The notes beneath the pieces were generated by a model. It did no database searches. It was not told the origin of the DNA and saw only the letters and a program-made list of their open reading frames with translations. The position numbers and the translations under genes are program-made. From Burkholderiaceae bacterium (GTDB taxonomy: Bacteria; Pseudomonadota; Gammaproteobacteria; Burkholderiales; Burkholderiaceae_C): DNA of 64,000 nucleotides. Positions 53,597 through 62,550 of this stretch are shown in pieces. Location of the stretch: the NCBI GenBank assembly GCA_030123545.1, contig CP126124.1, forward strand, positions 2,852,001 to 2,916,000, given 5' to 3'. How positions within the stretch are numbered: the stretch's first letter is position 1; each line of letters starts with the position of its first letter.

Positions 53597-53660
53597 TGCT
53601 ACAAATTCGATAGCTGCAAGCGAATACCGCGCCTTGGCTTGCGGCCGATTCGATCATAAA
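53597..53660 (+). repeat. Dispersed AT-rich palindromic repeat, intergenic
   Basis: The core ATGCTACAAATTCGATAGCTGC is followed by AAGCGAATACCGCGCC, TTGGCTTGCGGCCGATTCG and ATCATAAA. It lies between the Bug receptor and the NUDIX gene and gives a good view of the complete element of about 64 bases. Confidence 0.75.
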
Positions 53661-53682
53661 CCGGCAACGCGCGCCCCCCAGT

Positions 53683-54213
53683 TTAGCGCCTGGCCCAATC
53701 CAGAAACTGCGGCTCGTGCCCGCGCGAGCGCAGCCAGTCGGCCAGCGCGTAGCCGGTGCTGGACGGCCAGCAACGCACGTCGGCCAGCGCGTAGAGCTTG
53801 TAGTCCGCTAGTTCGGCCGACAGCCGCACCTCGCCTTCGGCCAGCGCGTGGTAGGCGATGATCACCTGGTTCATGCGCTGGAAGTCGTAGACGCCGATCA
53901 GGTCGAGCGCGCGCGCGTCGAGGTTCGTTTCTTCCTTGATCTCGCGCGCGATGCCGGCCTCGGGCGTCTCGCCGGCCTCCATGAAACCGGTGATCAGCGC
54001 GTACATCTTGCCGGCCCAGGCGGCGTTGCGCGCGAGCAGGATGCAGTCGTGGTATTCGATCACCGCGGCCAGCACCGGCGTCGGGTTGTTCCAGTGCGTC
54101 CAGCCGCAGGCGGCGCAGCGGAGGCGCTCTTTCTCGCCGCCGTCCTCTTGCTGCGCGATCAGGCGCAGCGGCGCCGCGCAGTTCGGGCAGAAGCGGTATT
54201 CGTGGCCGGGCAT
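53683..54213 (-). CDS. NUDIX hydrolase with N-terminal zinc ribbon (NudC-like)
   Basis: 176 residues. A zinc ribbon (FCPNCAAPL and RCAACGW) precedes a NUDIX domain whose box (GFMEAGETPEAGIAREIKEET) fits the G-x5-E-x7-REUxEE pattern exactly. Zinc ribbon plus NUDIX is the layout of NADH pyrophosphatases, although the N-terminal NudC domain is missing, so another dinucleotide or nucleotide sugar may be the substrate. It lies 38 bases downstream of cysM on the same strand. Confidence 0.88.
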   Translation of the reverse strand: MPGHEYRFCPNCAAPLRLIAQQEDGGEKERLRCAACGWTHWNNPTPVLAAVIEYHDCILLARNAAWAGKMYALITGFMEAGETPEAGIAREIKEETNLDARALDLIGVYDFQRMNQVIIAYHALAEGEVRLSAELADYKLYALADVRCWPSSTGYALADWLRSRGHEPQFLDWARR

Positions 54214-54251
54214 CGTCCGTCGGGCTGCCGCCGGTTGCGGCAGCGCTGCTT

Positions 54252-55154
54252 TCAGGCCGGGAACACGCCGGTCGACAGATACCGGTCGCCGCGGTCGCAG
54301 ACGACGAACACGATGGTCGCGTTCTCGACACGCTGCGCGATCTGCTGCGCGACCCAGCAGGCGCCGCCGGACGAGATGCCGGCGAAGATACCCTCCTCGC
54401 GCGCCAGGCGCCGGGCCATCTCCTCGGCTTCGTCCTGGCTCACGTAGACCAGCTCGTCGACGAAGCTCGCGTCGTAAATCTTCGGCAGATACTCCTGCGG
54501 CCACTTGCGGATGCCGGGAATGCGCGAGCCCTCGGACGGCTGCGCGCCGACCACCTTGACCGCGGCGTTCTTCTCTTTCAGGTACCGCGAGACGCCGGTG
54601 ATCGTGCCGGTCGTGCCCATCGCGCTGACGAAATGGGTGATGCGGCCTTCGGTATCGGTCCAGATCTCGGGGCCGGTGGTCTCGTAATGGATGCGCGGGT
54701 TGTCGGGGTTCGCGAACTGGTCGAGCACGCGGCCCTTGCCGGCCTTCTGCATGTTCTCGGCGAGATCCCGCGAGTACTCGATGCCGGCGCTCTTGGGCGT
54801 GAGGATCAGCTCGGCGCCGAACGCCTTCATGGTCTGCGCGCGCTCGACCGACAAGTCTTCCGGCATGATCAGCACCATGCGGTAGCCGCGCACCGCCGCC
54901 GCCATTGCCAGCGCGATGCCGGTGTTGCCAGAGGTCGCCTCGATCAGCGTGTCGCCGGGCTTGATCTCGCCGCGCTCCTCGGCGCGCCGGATCATCGACA
55001 GCGCCGGCCGGTCCTTCACCGAACCGGCCGGGTTGTTGCCTTCGAGCTTGGCCAGCACCACGTTGCCGCGCGCGGTGTTTTCGGCGACGTCGAGCCGCTG
55101 CAGCGCGACCAGCGGCGTCCTGCCGATCGCGTCTTCGATCGTCATGTAGTTCAT
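54252..55154 (-). CDS. cysM: Cysteine synthase B (O-acetylserine sulfhydrylase)
   Basis: Pyridoxal-phosphate enzyme making cysteine from O-acetylserine and sulfide or thiosulfate. The 300-residue product has the PLP lysine K47 in NNPAGSVKDRPAL and the phosphate loop EATSGNTGIALA. The start MNYMTIEDAIGRTPLV fits CysM better than CysK. Divergent from tRNA-Leu. Confidence 0.93.
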   Translation of the reverse strand: MNYMTIEDAIGRTPLVALQRLDVAENTARGNVVLAKLEGNNPAGSVKDRPALSMIRRAEERGEIKPGDTLIEATSGNTGIALAMAAAVRGYRMVLIMPEDLSVERAQTMKAFGAELILTPKSAGIEYSRDLAENMQKAGKGRVLDQFANPDNPRIHYETTGPEIWTDTEGRITHFVSAMGTTGTITGVSRYLKEKNAAVKVVGAQPSEGSRIPGIRKWPQEYLPKIYDASFVDELVYVSQDEAEEMARRLAREEGIFAGISSGGACWVAQQIAQRVENATIVFVVCDRGDRYLSTGVFPA

Positions 55155-55244
55155 GCTTCGCACTGTGCCACAGTTGTGCGCGCGTTGCGCCGGCGCCGCT
55201 CGCGCGTGCGCCTGACGCGGACGGCTCAAGTAAAATCATCGCAC

Positions 55245-55329
55245 GCCCGAGTGGTGGAATTGGTAGACGCAGAGGACTCAAAATCCTCCGCCGCAAGGCT
55301 TGTCGGTTCGAGTCCGACCTCGGGCACCA
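55245..55329 (+). tRNA. tRNA-Leu (anticodon CAA)
   Basis: 85-base class II tRNA with a long variable arm. The acceptor stem GCCCGAG pairs with CTCGGGC, discriminator A and encoded CCA; the anticodon loop CTCAAAA gives CAA. A TAAAAT box at 55231-55236 is a likely -10. Confidence 0.96.
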
Positions 55330-55343
55330 TCTACGATCGCGCG

Positions 55344-56246
55344 CTAGGCGCTGGTCGCCCCCAGCGCACCCATGATCTCCTCGGCAAACAGCAGGCTCGC
55401 CAGACCGCGGCCATGCTTCTCCCGGCGCACGAGCGAGAGCACGTTCTTGCGGAAGGCCCGGTCGCGAATCTGCCGGTACGCGAGCACGCCCTGGTGGTGC
55501 TCCTCGGCGATGTCGAACTTGCTGAGGAACGCGATGCCGTCGCTGGCGGCGGCGAGGCGTTTCATGGTTTCGATCGAATTGGTCCGGAACGCGGGCTCGA
55601 CGACGAGCCCTGCCTCGGCGAAGGTGTCGGCGACGATACCGTGCATCATCATCGAGCGGTCGGCGAAGATCAGCGGGTACGAGGTGCAGTGCGCCAGCGG
55701 TATCGATTCCATGTTCGTCAGCGTGTGCCCCGGTGACATCACGGCCCCGAGATTCGTGTCCATCTCCCAAAGATGTTCGAGGTGCGGCGAAGGCGGGAAG
55801 TTGAAACCGAGGCCGAGATCGGCTTCGCCGTTGACCACCGCCTTCAGGATGTCGTGGACCAGCATGACGCGGATCGAAATCTTGATCTGCGGGTGACGGC
55901 CGCAGAAGCCGGCCGCCGCCGTCGCGACGATGCCGCTCGCGAGGCCGTTGTTGGCGGCGATGATCACCTCGCCGCTCTGCAGCGTCTTGAGGTCGCGGAT
56001 CTCGGCCTCGACCTGGCGATACTCCATCATGGTCCTGCGCACGTGAGCGAGCAGGATCTCGCCCGCCGGCGTCGGCCGCATGCCGCGCGGCAGGCGCTCG
56101 AACAGCGGTTCGCCAATCTCCTCTTCGAGCAGTAGCACGTGCTTGTTGATCGCGGAAGGCGCGACATGGAGCCGCTCCCCGGCCGCGCGGATCGAGCCGG
56201 AGCGCGCGACTTCGTCGATGTAGCGCAACAGACGTGAATGAAGCAT
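55344..56246 (-). CDS. LysR-family transcriptional regulator
   Basis: 300 residues. The helix-turn-helix is YIDEVARSGSIRAAGERLHVAPSAINKHVLLLEEEIG, followed by the usual linker and a periplasmic-binding-protein-like effector domain. The ATG at 56246 has a GGAG ribosome site. It is divergent from the adenine deaminase-like gene across 171 bases, so it most likely controls the uptake-and-deamination operon in answer to its substrate. Confidence 0.92.
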   Translation of the reverse strand: MLHSRLLRYIDEVARSGSIRAAGERLHVAPSAINKHVLLLEEEIGEPLFERLPRGMRPTPAGEILLAHVRRTMMEYRQVEAEIRDLKTLQSGEVIIAANNGLASGIVATAAAGFCGRHPQIKISIRVMLVHDILKAVVNGEADLGLGFNFPPSPHLEHLWEMDTNLGAVMSPGHTLTNMESIPLAHCTSYPLIFADRSMMMHGIVADTFAEAGLVVEPAFRTNSIETMKRLAAASDGIAFLSKFDIAEEHHQGVLAYRQIRDRAFRKNVLSLVRREKHGRGLASLLFAEEIMGALGATSA

Positions 56247-56297
56247 GACGAGTCTCCGCCGCTGCAATTGTGCACTCGAAAAGCGAGCGGTCCGAGC

Positions 56298-56314
56298 GAA
56301 AAATACTGCTTTTC
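56298..56314. promoter_or_regulatory. Candidate LysR-type binding site
   Basis: GAAAA, seven bases, TTTTC: an inverted repeat in the divergent gap between the LysR gene and the amidohydrolase, the place where a LysR regulator normally binds. Confidence 0.4.
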
Positions 56315-56417
56315 AGAAGCGGTCCAACGGATCACATTACGCCTGTCGCGACGCAGAGCGCTTTGGCGCACCAACAAGTTCGGCCCAAGGCCAATCCAAC
56401 GAAAGCGAGATGAACTG

Positions 56418-58187
56418 ATGTACCAAGAGATAAGCGAACGGCCCGACCAGGCATCCGGCCTGTCCGACAAGGCGGCGGCGCACTACGACCAGGTGCGGGC
56501 GATCTTCGCCATCCTGAATGGGAAAAAGGAGGCGGATCTTCTGCTGAAAAACCTGAACATCCTCGATGTCCACAGCGAATCCGTTTACCAGGGGTCGATC
56601 CTGATCTACGACAAGCGCATCGTGGCGCTGAACCCGGACGAGACGGTCATCCAGGTGCGCGAAGTGTTCGACGGCCAGGGCCTGTACGCCATTCCCGGCC
56701 TGATCGATGCGCACGTGCACTTCGAAGCGCAGCTGGCCCACCCGGTGGCCTTCGGCGAGGCCATCGTGCCCTGCGGCACGACCACCATCTTCTCGGAATG
56801 CCTGGACTTCGTCAGCGCCGCCGGCCCCGAGGCCGTCGAGGCCACCGAAGGCCTGTTCAAGGACTACCAGAACCTGCCCTACCGCGTGTTCGCTTTCGCG
56901 CCCGGTAAAAAGACCTCGGTGGCGGTGACCGACGCACTGCTGAAGATGGAGCCGGTGATCGGCCTGGGCGAGCTGGCGCACCTGACCTACAGCGTGGGCA
57001 ACGATGACGACTTCCGCAAGTCGGCGCTGGGCCGGGCCAAGGGCGGCTTCATGAACACGCACTGGGGCGTGACCACGCTGTCCGACATGATGCTGAACTA
57101 CATGCCGGCCATCGGCGCCTATGCGAACCACGATGTCTGGAAGGAGGACGACATCGAGAAAAGCGTGCGCTACGGCCTGCAGACGCAGATCAAGTTCGGC
57201 GTGGGCAGCCCCGAGGTCATCAAGACCATGCTGCGCGCCATCGTCAAGCGCAAGTGGCCCACCGACAACTTCCAGCTCTGCGCCGACAACATCTCGGTGG
57301 ACCGCGTATTGACCAAAGGCCACATGGACTGGATCGTCTCGCTGTGCGCCGAGATGGGCATCGACCCCATCCAGGCCATCAAGATGGCCACGCTGCACAC
57401 GGCGCGCGCCTTCAAGATGGACCGGCAGCTCGGCTCGCTGACGCCGGGTCGCTTCGCCGACATCGTGCTGACCGACAGCCTGTCCAAGATCAACCCGCGC
57501 TACGTGTTCAAGGACGGCGAGCTGGTCGCCCAGGACCGCCAGATGCTCAAGCGCGTCGAGATCGACTACTCCGGCATGGTCAAGCAGCCCCGCCCAGGCC
57601 TGGCCGACCTCACGCCCGCGCAGCTCGACCTGGTGCCGATGGAAGTCTCCGCCGACGGCAAAGAGGCCAAGGTCCATCTGTTCGACGTGTACGGCCGCGG
57701 CCACGAGAAGTTCTTCCAGGAAGTCTGGGTGCCCTGCGAGAACGGCCGGGTCGTGCCCGAGTACCAGGGCGTGCGGCTCAACCGCATCTCGGTGGTGCAG
57801 CGCTATGCCAACGGCAAGCGCCACGTGGTCAACGGTCTGTTCAAGGGCGTGTCCATCGAGCGCGGCGCGGTCGCCACGTTCTGGCCGGCGCCCAAGGCCT
57901 ACTTCGTGGCGGTGGGCAGCGACAGCGCCGAGATGTGCCACTGCCTGCAGCAGGTCGACGCCCAGGTGGGCGGCTGCATCGTCGCCGACAATCGCGAGGT
58001 TAAGGCCGTGCTGCCGCTGGACATCTACGGCGTGATGGCCAACATGGGCCTGGCCGAGCTGCTGGCCGCCACCCGCGCCATCGACGCCGCATTGCAGGAC
58101 ATGGGCAATCACAACGAAGGTGAGCCGGTTGTCAACAAGCTGCTGACGCTGTTCATCTCGCTGGACCGGTTCGGGTTCATGAAATGA
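56418..58187 (+). CDS. Adenine deaminase-like amidohydrolase
   Basis: 589-residue metal-dependent amidohydrolase. Metal ligands include H99 and H101 in IPGLIDAHVHFEAQLAHP, and PCGTTTIFSE and LGELAHL follow; the C-terminal part (SLTPGRFADIVLTDSLSKINPRYVFKDGELV, then a domain ending in LFISLDRFGFMK) is that of the adenine deaminase family. The substrate region (GFMNTHWGVTTLSDMMLNYM) departs from true adenine deaminases, which have HGP/HAP in that place, so the real substrate may be another N-heterocycle. First gene of an operon with an ABC importer. Confidence 0.75.
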   Translation: MYQEISERPDQASGLSDKAAAHYDQVRAIFAILNGKKEADLLLKNLNILDVHSESVYQGSILIYDKRIVALNPDETVIQVREVFDGQGLYAIPGLIDAHVHFEAQLAHPVAFGEAIVPCGTTTIFSECLDFVSAAGPEAVEATEGLFKDYQNLPYRVFAFAPGKKTSVAVTDALLKMEPVIGLGELAHLTYSVGNDDDFRKSALGRAKGGFMNTHWGVTTLSDMMLNYMPAIGAYANHDVWKEDDIEKSVRYGLQTQIKFGVGSPEVIKTMLRAIVKRKWPTDNFQLCADNISVDRVLTKGHMDWIVSLCAEMGIDPIQAIKMATLHTARAFKMDRQLGSLTPGRFADIVLTDSLSKINPRYVFKDGELVAQDRQMLKRVEIDYSGMVKQPRPGLADLTPAQLDLVPMEVSADGKEAKVHLFDVYGRGHEKFFQEVWVPCENGRVVPEYQGVRLNRISVVQRYANGKRHVVNGLFKGVSIERGAVATFWPAPKAYFVAVGSDSAEMCHCLQQVDAQVGGCIVADNREVKAVLPLDIYGVMANMGLAELLAATRAIDAALQDMGNHNEGEPVVNKLLTLFISLDRFGFMK

Positions 58188-58292
58188 GATCGCGCCGCTA
58201 GAAGCCGATAAAGGCACCGGCGGGCAGACGCCCGCCGGTTCATCGCAATCAGACGACGATTCCAACATCTGACGGATAAAGAGGAGCAAGGC

Positions 58293-59309
58293 TTGAAACC
58301 GATCGAACAATCACGCCGCAGATTCATGACGACGGCAGGCACGGCGGCCGTTCTTGCCGCGGTGCCCTTCGTTCGCAACGCCAGGGCGCAGGGCCTGCAG
58401 AAAGTGGTGTACCAGGCTGGCTGGCTGCCGCAACCCGACAAGGGCGGGCTTTACCAGGCCCTGGCCACGGGCATCTACAAGGCGCACGGACTGGACGTGG
58501 ACCTGCGTCCCGGCGGGGCGCAGATGAACGTGAACGCCCTGTTCCTCGCGGGGCGGGCCGACTTCGCCGACTCGGACAGCTTGCGCGTGCTCAACTTCGT
58601 GCGGCAAGGGCTGCCGGGCGTCGCGGTGGCCGCGTACGGGCAGAAGCACCCGGTCGCGCTGGCCTCTCATCCGAACATGGGTCTGGACACGCTGGCGGAA
58701 CTCAAGGGCAAGCCCGTCATGGTCTCCGCCATCGGTCGCCAGACCTACTGGCCCTGGCTCAAGTCCAAGTTTGGCTACACGGACGATCAGATTCGGCCCG
58801 ATACCGGCAGCCTGGCCCCTTTTCTGAACAACAAGGCGATGTCGATGGAATGCTTCGTGACCAGCGAGCCGTACGACATGAAGCGCGCGGGCGTGGACGC
58901 CAGCATCAAGCTGCTGGCCGACAGCGGCTATGCCAGTTACTACGGCATCACGCTCGCGCACCCCAAGATGATCGCCGAGCAACCGGACGTCGTGCAGCGC
59001 TTTGTCGATGCCTCGATCAAGGGCTGGGCGAGCTACCTCGGCGGCGACCCCAGCCCGGGCAACGCGCTGATCAAGAAGGGCAATCCGGACATGACCGATC
59101 AAAAGATCGCCTATTGCATCTCGGCGATGAAGCGCTATGGCATCGTCCAGTCGGGGGACACGGCGAAGCTCGGCCTGGGCGCGATGACCGATGCGCACTG
59201 GCGCGATTTCTACGACGCGATGGCGACGGCGGAAGTGCTGCCGCGAGGCCTAGACATCCAAAAAGGCTACACGCTGCAATTCGTCAACAAACACGTGGAA
59301 GCGAGCTGA
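58293..59309 (+). CDS. ABC transporter substrate-binding protein (SsuA/THI5-like), Tat-exported
   Basis: 338 residues. The start is a TTG at 58293 with a GAGGAG ribosome site 6 bases upstream. A twin-arginine signal (SRRRFMTTAGTAAVLAAVPF) ends at ARA. The mature protein is of the SsuA/NMT1/THI5 type (YQAGWLPQPDKGGLYQALATGIYKAHGLDVDLRPGG), as used for sulfonates, nitrate, pyrimidine thiamine precursors or riboflavin. It lies between the amidohydrolase and the ATPase. Confidence 0.87.
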   Translation: MKPIEQSRRRFMTTAGTAAVLAAVPFVRNARAQGLQKVVYQAGWLPQPDKGGLYQALATGIYKAHGLDVDLRPGGAQMNVNALFLAGRADFADSDSLRVLNFVRQGLPGVAVAAYGQKHPVALASHPNMGLDTLAELKGKPVMVSAIGRQTYWPWLKSKFGYTDDQIRPDTGSLAPFLNNKAMSMECFVTSEPYDMKRAGVDASIKLLADSGYASYYGITLAHPKMIAEQPDVVQRFVDASIKGWASYLGGDPSPGNALIKKGNPDMTDQKIAYCISAMKRYGIVQSGDTAKLGLGAMTDAHWRDFYDAMATAEVLPRGLDIQKGYTLQFVNKHVEAS

Positions 59310-59311
59310 CG

Positions 59312-60136
59312 ATGAACCCAGGCACGGCGGCGCAGCAGAGCGCCGGCAACATAGGGAACGAGGCCCTGCTCGACATCGTCAACGTGTCGAAACGGTTCTC
59401 CACCGGGACGCTGGCGCTGCAGGACGTGAATCTGGCGATCGGCCGTCATCAGTTCATTTCGCTGCTTGGATCGTCGGGCTGCGGCAAGAGCACGCTGCTG
59501 CGCATGATCGCGGGGCTCGGAAAACCGTCCGAAGGCGAGATCCGCTGGTCGGCCGGCCAGGATCGCAGCGATGCGCAGCGGCCGCAGCTGTCGTTCGTGT
59601 TCCAGGAACCCACGCTGATGCCCTGGGCGACCGCGCGGCGCAATGTCGACCTGCCGCTGCGGCTGGCCGGCGTGCCGGCGGCAGAAGCAGACGAGCGCTC
59701 ACGCCGCGCGCTGGCGTCGGTCGGCCTGGCCGGCTTCGAAGACGCCTATCCGCGCGAGTTGTCGGGCGGCATGAAGATGCGCGTGTCGATCGCGCGCGGG
59801 CTGGTCACGCGCCCGAACATCCTGCTGATGGACGAGCCCTTCGCCGCGCTCGACGAAATCACCCGCATCAAGCTGAACAACGACCTGCTCGAACTGTGGC
59901 AGCGCGAGGACTTCACGGTCATTTTCGTCACCCATTCGGTGTTCGAGAGCGTCTTCCTGTCGCAGCGCATCGTCATGCTGGCGCCGCGACCCGGCCGCAT
60001 CTTCGCGGACATAGCGGTCGATGAACCGTATCCGCGTTCTCTGCACTACCGGACTTCCAGAGCCTATGCCGAGCACTGCGAACACGTAGCGCACACGCTC
60101 GAACTAAGCATGACCGGGGAAAGGGAATTGCAATGA
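59312..60136 (+). CDS. ABC transporter ATP-binding protein (SsuB/TauB-like)
   Basis: 274-residue ATPase with Walker A GSSGCGKSTLLRMIAGL, Q-loop FVFQEPTLMPWATARRNV, signature LSGGMKMRVSIARGL and Walker B ILLMDEPFAALD. This pattern is typical of the nitrate/sulfonate/taurine importer group. It starts 2 bases after the receptor gene and overlaps the permease by ATGA. Confidence 0.92.
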   Translation: MNPGTAAQQSAGNIGNEALLDIVNVSKRFSTGTLALQDVNLAIGRHQFISLLGSSGCGKSTLLRMIAGLGKPSEGEIRWSAGQDRSDAQRPQLSFVFQEPTLMPWATARRNVDLPLRLAGVPAAEADERSRRALASVGLAGFEDAYPRELSGGMKMRVSIARGLVTRPNILLMDEPFAALDEITRIKLNNDLLELWQREDFTVIFVTHSVFESVFLSQRIVMLAPRPGRIFADIAVDEPYPRSLHYRTSRAYAEHCEHVAHTLELSMTGERELQ

Positions 60137-61038
60137 GCACCGAGCAATCCATGACGTTCGACGCGCTGCGGGATCACGAGCAGCCGGCCACGGGACCGGA
60201 ACGCAGGGCCGCTGCGGCGCCCCCGGTGCGCGAGAGCCGGGTCCTCGGCCTTCCCCGCGCTCTGTGGCCGAAGATCCTGGCGCCGGTTCTGACCGGGCTG
60301 GCGCTGCTGGGGCTTTGGGAATTCAGCGTCCGGGCAGCGGGCATCCCACCCTACATACTGCCCGCGCCCTCGGGAATCGCCCACGCACTGGTCGCGAACT
60401 GGAGTTCGCTGGTCGGTTCGATGTGGATCACGCTGTCGATTTCACTCGCGGCGCTCGCCCTGGCGATCGTCGTGGGACTGGCCCTGTCCATCCTCTTCAC
60501 GCAGTCGAAGTGGATGGAACTGGCCTTTTTCCCGTACGCCGTGGTCATGCAGGTGACGCCGGTCGTCGCCATCGCGCCGCTGATCATCATCTGGGCCAAC
60601 AACGTGGTCGTGTCGCTGCTGGTGTGCGCATGGCTGGTCGCGTTCTTCCCGATCCTGTCGAACACGACGCTCGGGCTCAATTCCGCCGACCACAACCTCG
60701 TCAACCTGTTTCAGCTTTACCGCGCGACGCGCTGGCAAACGCTGCGCTACCTGCGCCTGCCGGCCGCCGCGCCCTACTTTCTCGGCGGCGTGCGCATCTC
60801 CGGCGGCCTGTCGCTGATCGGCGCGGTGGTGGCCGAGTTCGTCGCCGGGACCGGCGGCGTGGCGTCGGGGCTGGCGTCGCGCATCCTCGAGTCGGGCTAC
60901 CAGTTGCAGATTCCGCGCATGTTTGCCGCGCTGTTCCTCGTGTCGATGTGCGGCGTCGTGATCTTCGTCTGCCTGTCGCTGGTGTCGCATCTTGCGTTGC
61001 GCAAATGGCACGACAGTGCGCTGAAACGGGAAAATTGA
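60133..61038 (+). CDS. ABC transporter permease (SsuC/TauC-like)
   Basis: 301-residue inner-membrane permease. A 45-residue hydrophilic N-terminus precedes the first helix; motifs ILPAPSGIAHALVANW and the coupling region LFQLYRATRWQTLRYLRLPAAAPYFLGGVRISGGLSLIGAVVAEF are typical of the group. Last gene before the porin. Confidence 0.92.
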   Translation: MSTEQSMTFDALRDHEQPATGPERRAAAAPPVRESRVLGLPRALWPKILAPVLTGLALLGLWEFSVRAAGIPPYILPAPSGIAHALVANWSSLVGSMWITLSISLAALALAIVVGLALSILFTQSKWMELAFFPYAVVMQVTPVVAIAPLIIIWANNVVVSLLVCAWLVAFFPILSNTTLGLNSADHNLVNLFQLYRATRWQTLRYLRLPAAAPYFLGGVRISGGLSLIGAVVAEFVAGTGGVASGLASRILESGYQLQIPRMFAALFLVSMCGVVIFVCLSLVSHLALRKWHDSALKREN

Positions 61039-61116
61039 ATGGGATACCGATGAGGCCGCGGCCGGGTCCGTTTCCGGTTGGCGCGACGGTATTGGCGCCA
61101 CCCTCGACCGGATTAC

Positions 61117-61181
61117 GTACTTAAAAGTACAAACAGTTTGAAGGAGAACGCTTCTTTACAAAAGAGACACTTTAAGTTCTC
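61117..61181 (+). promoter_or_regulatory. Inverted repeats in the porin leader region
   Basis: Three symmetrical elements lie in an AT-rich patch of the 220-base gap before the porin: GTACTT-AA-AAGTAC (61117-61130), and a nested pair GAGAAC (61144-61149) / GTTCTC (61176-61181) enclosing TCTTT-ACA-AAAGA (61153-61165). The first looks like a protein site; the nested pair could fold in RNA. No binding protein can be named. Confidence 0.4.
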
Positions 61182-61258
61182 ATATCGCCGGTCGCGCTGC
61201 AAGCATCGAGAGCTCAGGCAAGCCCGGCGCAAAGCCCATCAACGAGAGTGAGACAAAC

Positions 61259-62398
61259 ATGCACCTGAAGGTAAGCAACGGATCTGATCAACTGTCCAAG
61301 CGGCATGGCCGGGCATCGACCCGCCGCCTGAAAAGAAACATCCTCGCCGCAGTGATCGCCGGCGCATTGTCGGGCGGCGCGTTTGCGCAGAGCAGCGTCA
61401 CGCTGTCCGGGCTGGTCGATGCCTTCGCCGGCTCGATGCAACCGGCGGGCAGCCAACGCACGACTGTCCTGGGTTCGGCCGGCATGAGCACCCCATATTG
61501 GGGCGTATCCGGCACGGAAGACCTGGGTGGCGGCATGAACGCGGAGTTCAATCTCGCCAGTTTCTTCCGCACCAACACCGGCGCAACCGGCCGCTTCAAT
61601 GGCAACGAAACCATGTTCAGCCGCGACGCCTACGTGGGTCTGAAGGGCGGATTCGGCACCGTGCATCTGGGGCGCGATCTCGCTCCGAATTTCCTGCCGA
61701 CAGTGCTGTTCAACGCCTTCGGCGACTCCTTCACCTTTTCGCCGATCGTCCTGCATGCCAACGTGCCGCTGTTCAACGGCACCGGCTGGCCGTCGCTGAA
61801 TGCCGGCGACACCGGCTGGAGCAACCAGATCCGCTACGTGACACCCAACATCGGCGGTCTCACGGCCAGCCTGGACTACCAGATCGGCGGGGTCGCCGGT
61901 GACAACAGCCAGCACAACATCGGCGCCAACTTCCTGTACTTCAATGGTCGGTTCGGGCTGGGCGGTTTCGTGCACCAAGTGCGCGTGAACAACCCGCTGC
62001 CCGGTACGCTCGGCAATGTCGAACTCGGTTTCTCGCAGCAGAATGCGTGGATGCTTTCCGGCAAAGCCGGGTTCGGCATCGTCAACGTCTACGCCAACTA
62101 CGAGCAGACCCGGAACGACAATTACAACGGCCCGGCCGGCAATGCCGACAGCAAGACCTGGAGCCTCAGTGCCGACATCGCTGCCGGCCCGGGCAAGGTG
62201 ATGGTCGCCTATGCCAGCACCAAGTGGACGACCTCGCCGACGAGCAGCCTCGACGGAGCCAAGCGCGGCACCGCCTCGCTCGGCTACGACTACATCCTCT
62301 CCAAGCGGACCGATCTGTACGCGGTGTACATGAACGACAAAATCACGAATTACAACACCGGCAATTCGTTCGGCGTCGGCATGCGTCATCGCTTCTGA
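61259..62398 (+). CDS. Outer-membrane porin (OmpC/Omp32-type)
   Basis: 379-residue general porin of the betaproteobacterial type: signal peptide cleaved at AFA|QSS near residue 43, then SSVTLSGLVDAFAG, many beta-strand pairs, and the C-terminal phenylalanine (GVGMRHRF) needed for insertion by the BAM complex. The n-region before the signal core is unusually long (about 26 residues), and no later in-frame ATG could replace the start. It follows the importer operon and may serve as its outer-membrane channel. Confidence 0.92.
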   Translation: MHLKVSNGSDQLSKRHGRASTRRLKRNILAAVIAGALSGGAFAQSSVTLSGLVDAFAGSMQPAGSQRTTVLGSAGMSTPYWGVSGTEDLGGGMNAEFNLASFFRTNTGATGRFNGNETMFSRDAYVGLKGGFGTVHLGRDLAPNFLPTVLFNAFGDSFTFSPIVLHANVPLFNGTGWPSLNAGDTGWSNQIRYVTPNIGGLTASLDYQIGGVAGDNSQHNIGANFLYFNGRFGLGGFVHQVRVNNPLPGTLGNVELGFSQQNAWMLSGKAGFGIVNVYANYEQTRNDNYNGPAGNADSKTWSLSADIAAGPGKVMVAYASTKWTTSPTSSLDGAKRGTASLGYDYILSKRTDLYAVYMNDKITNYNTGNSFGVGMRHRF

Positions 62399-62421
62399 TC
62401 CGCGCGCCAGCGCAATGCAGG

Positions 62422-62452
62422 AACGGCGCCCCAGGGCGCCGTTTTTTTTTTT
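62422..62452 (+). terminator. Rho-independent terminator after the porin
   Basis: AACGGCGCC-CCAG-GGCGCCGTT followed by eleven or so T residues. A very strong stem with a long T tract, 24 bases past the porin stop. Confidence 0.93.
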
Positions 62453-62550
62453 GCGCACCAACCTAGCCCTGCCGATTGCGCGACGCGGCCAACGCGAGCA
62501 AACTTCCAGCCAACCAAGGCCGGATTTGTCTGCGTATTCAGGAGCCTGCG

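Noticed and set aside
56337..58310. 657-codon open frame on the minus strand
   Set aside because: Antisense to the adenine deaminase-like gene; no recognisable domain.
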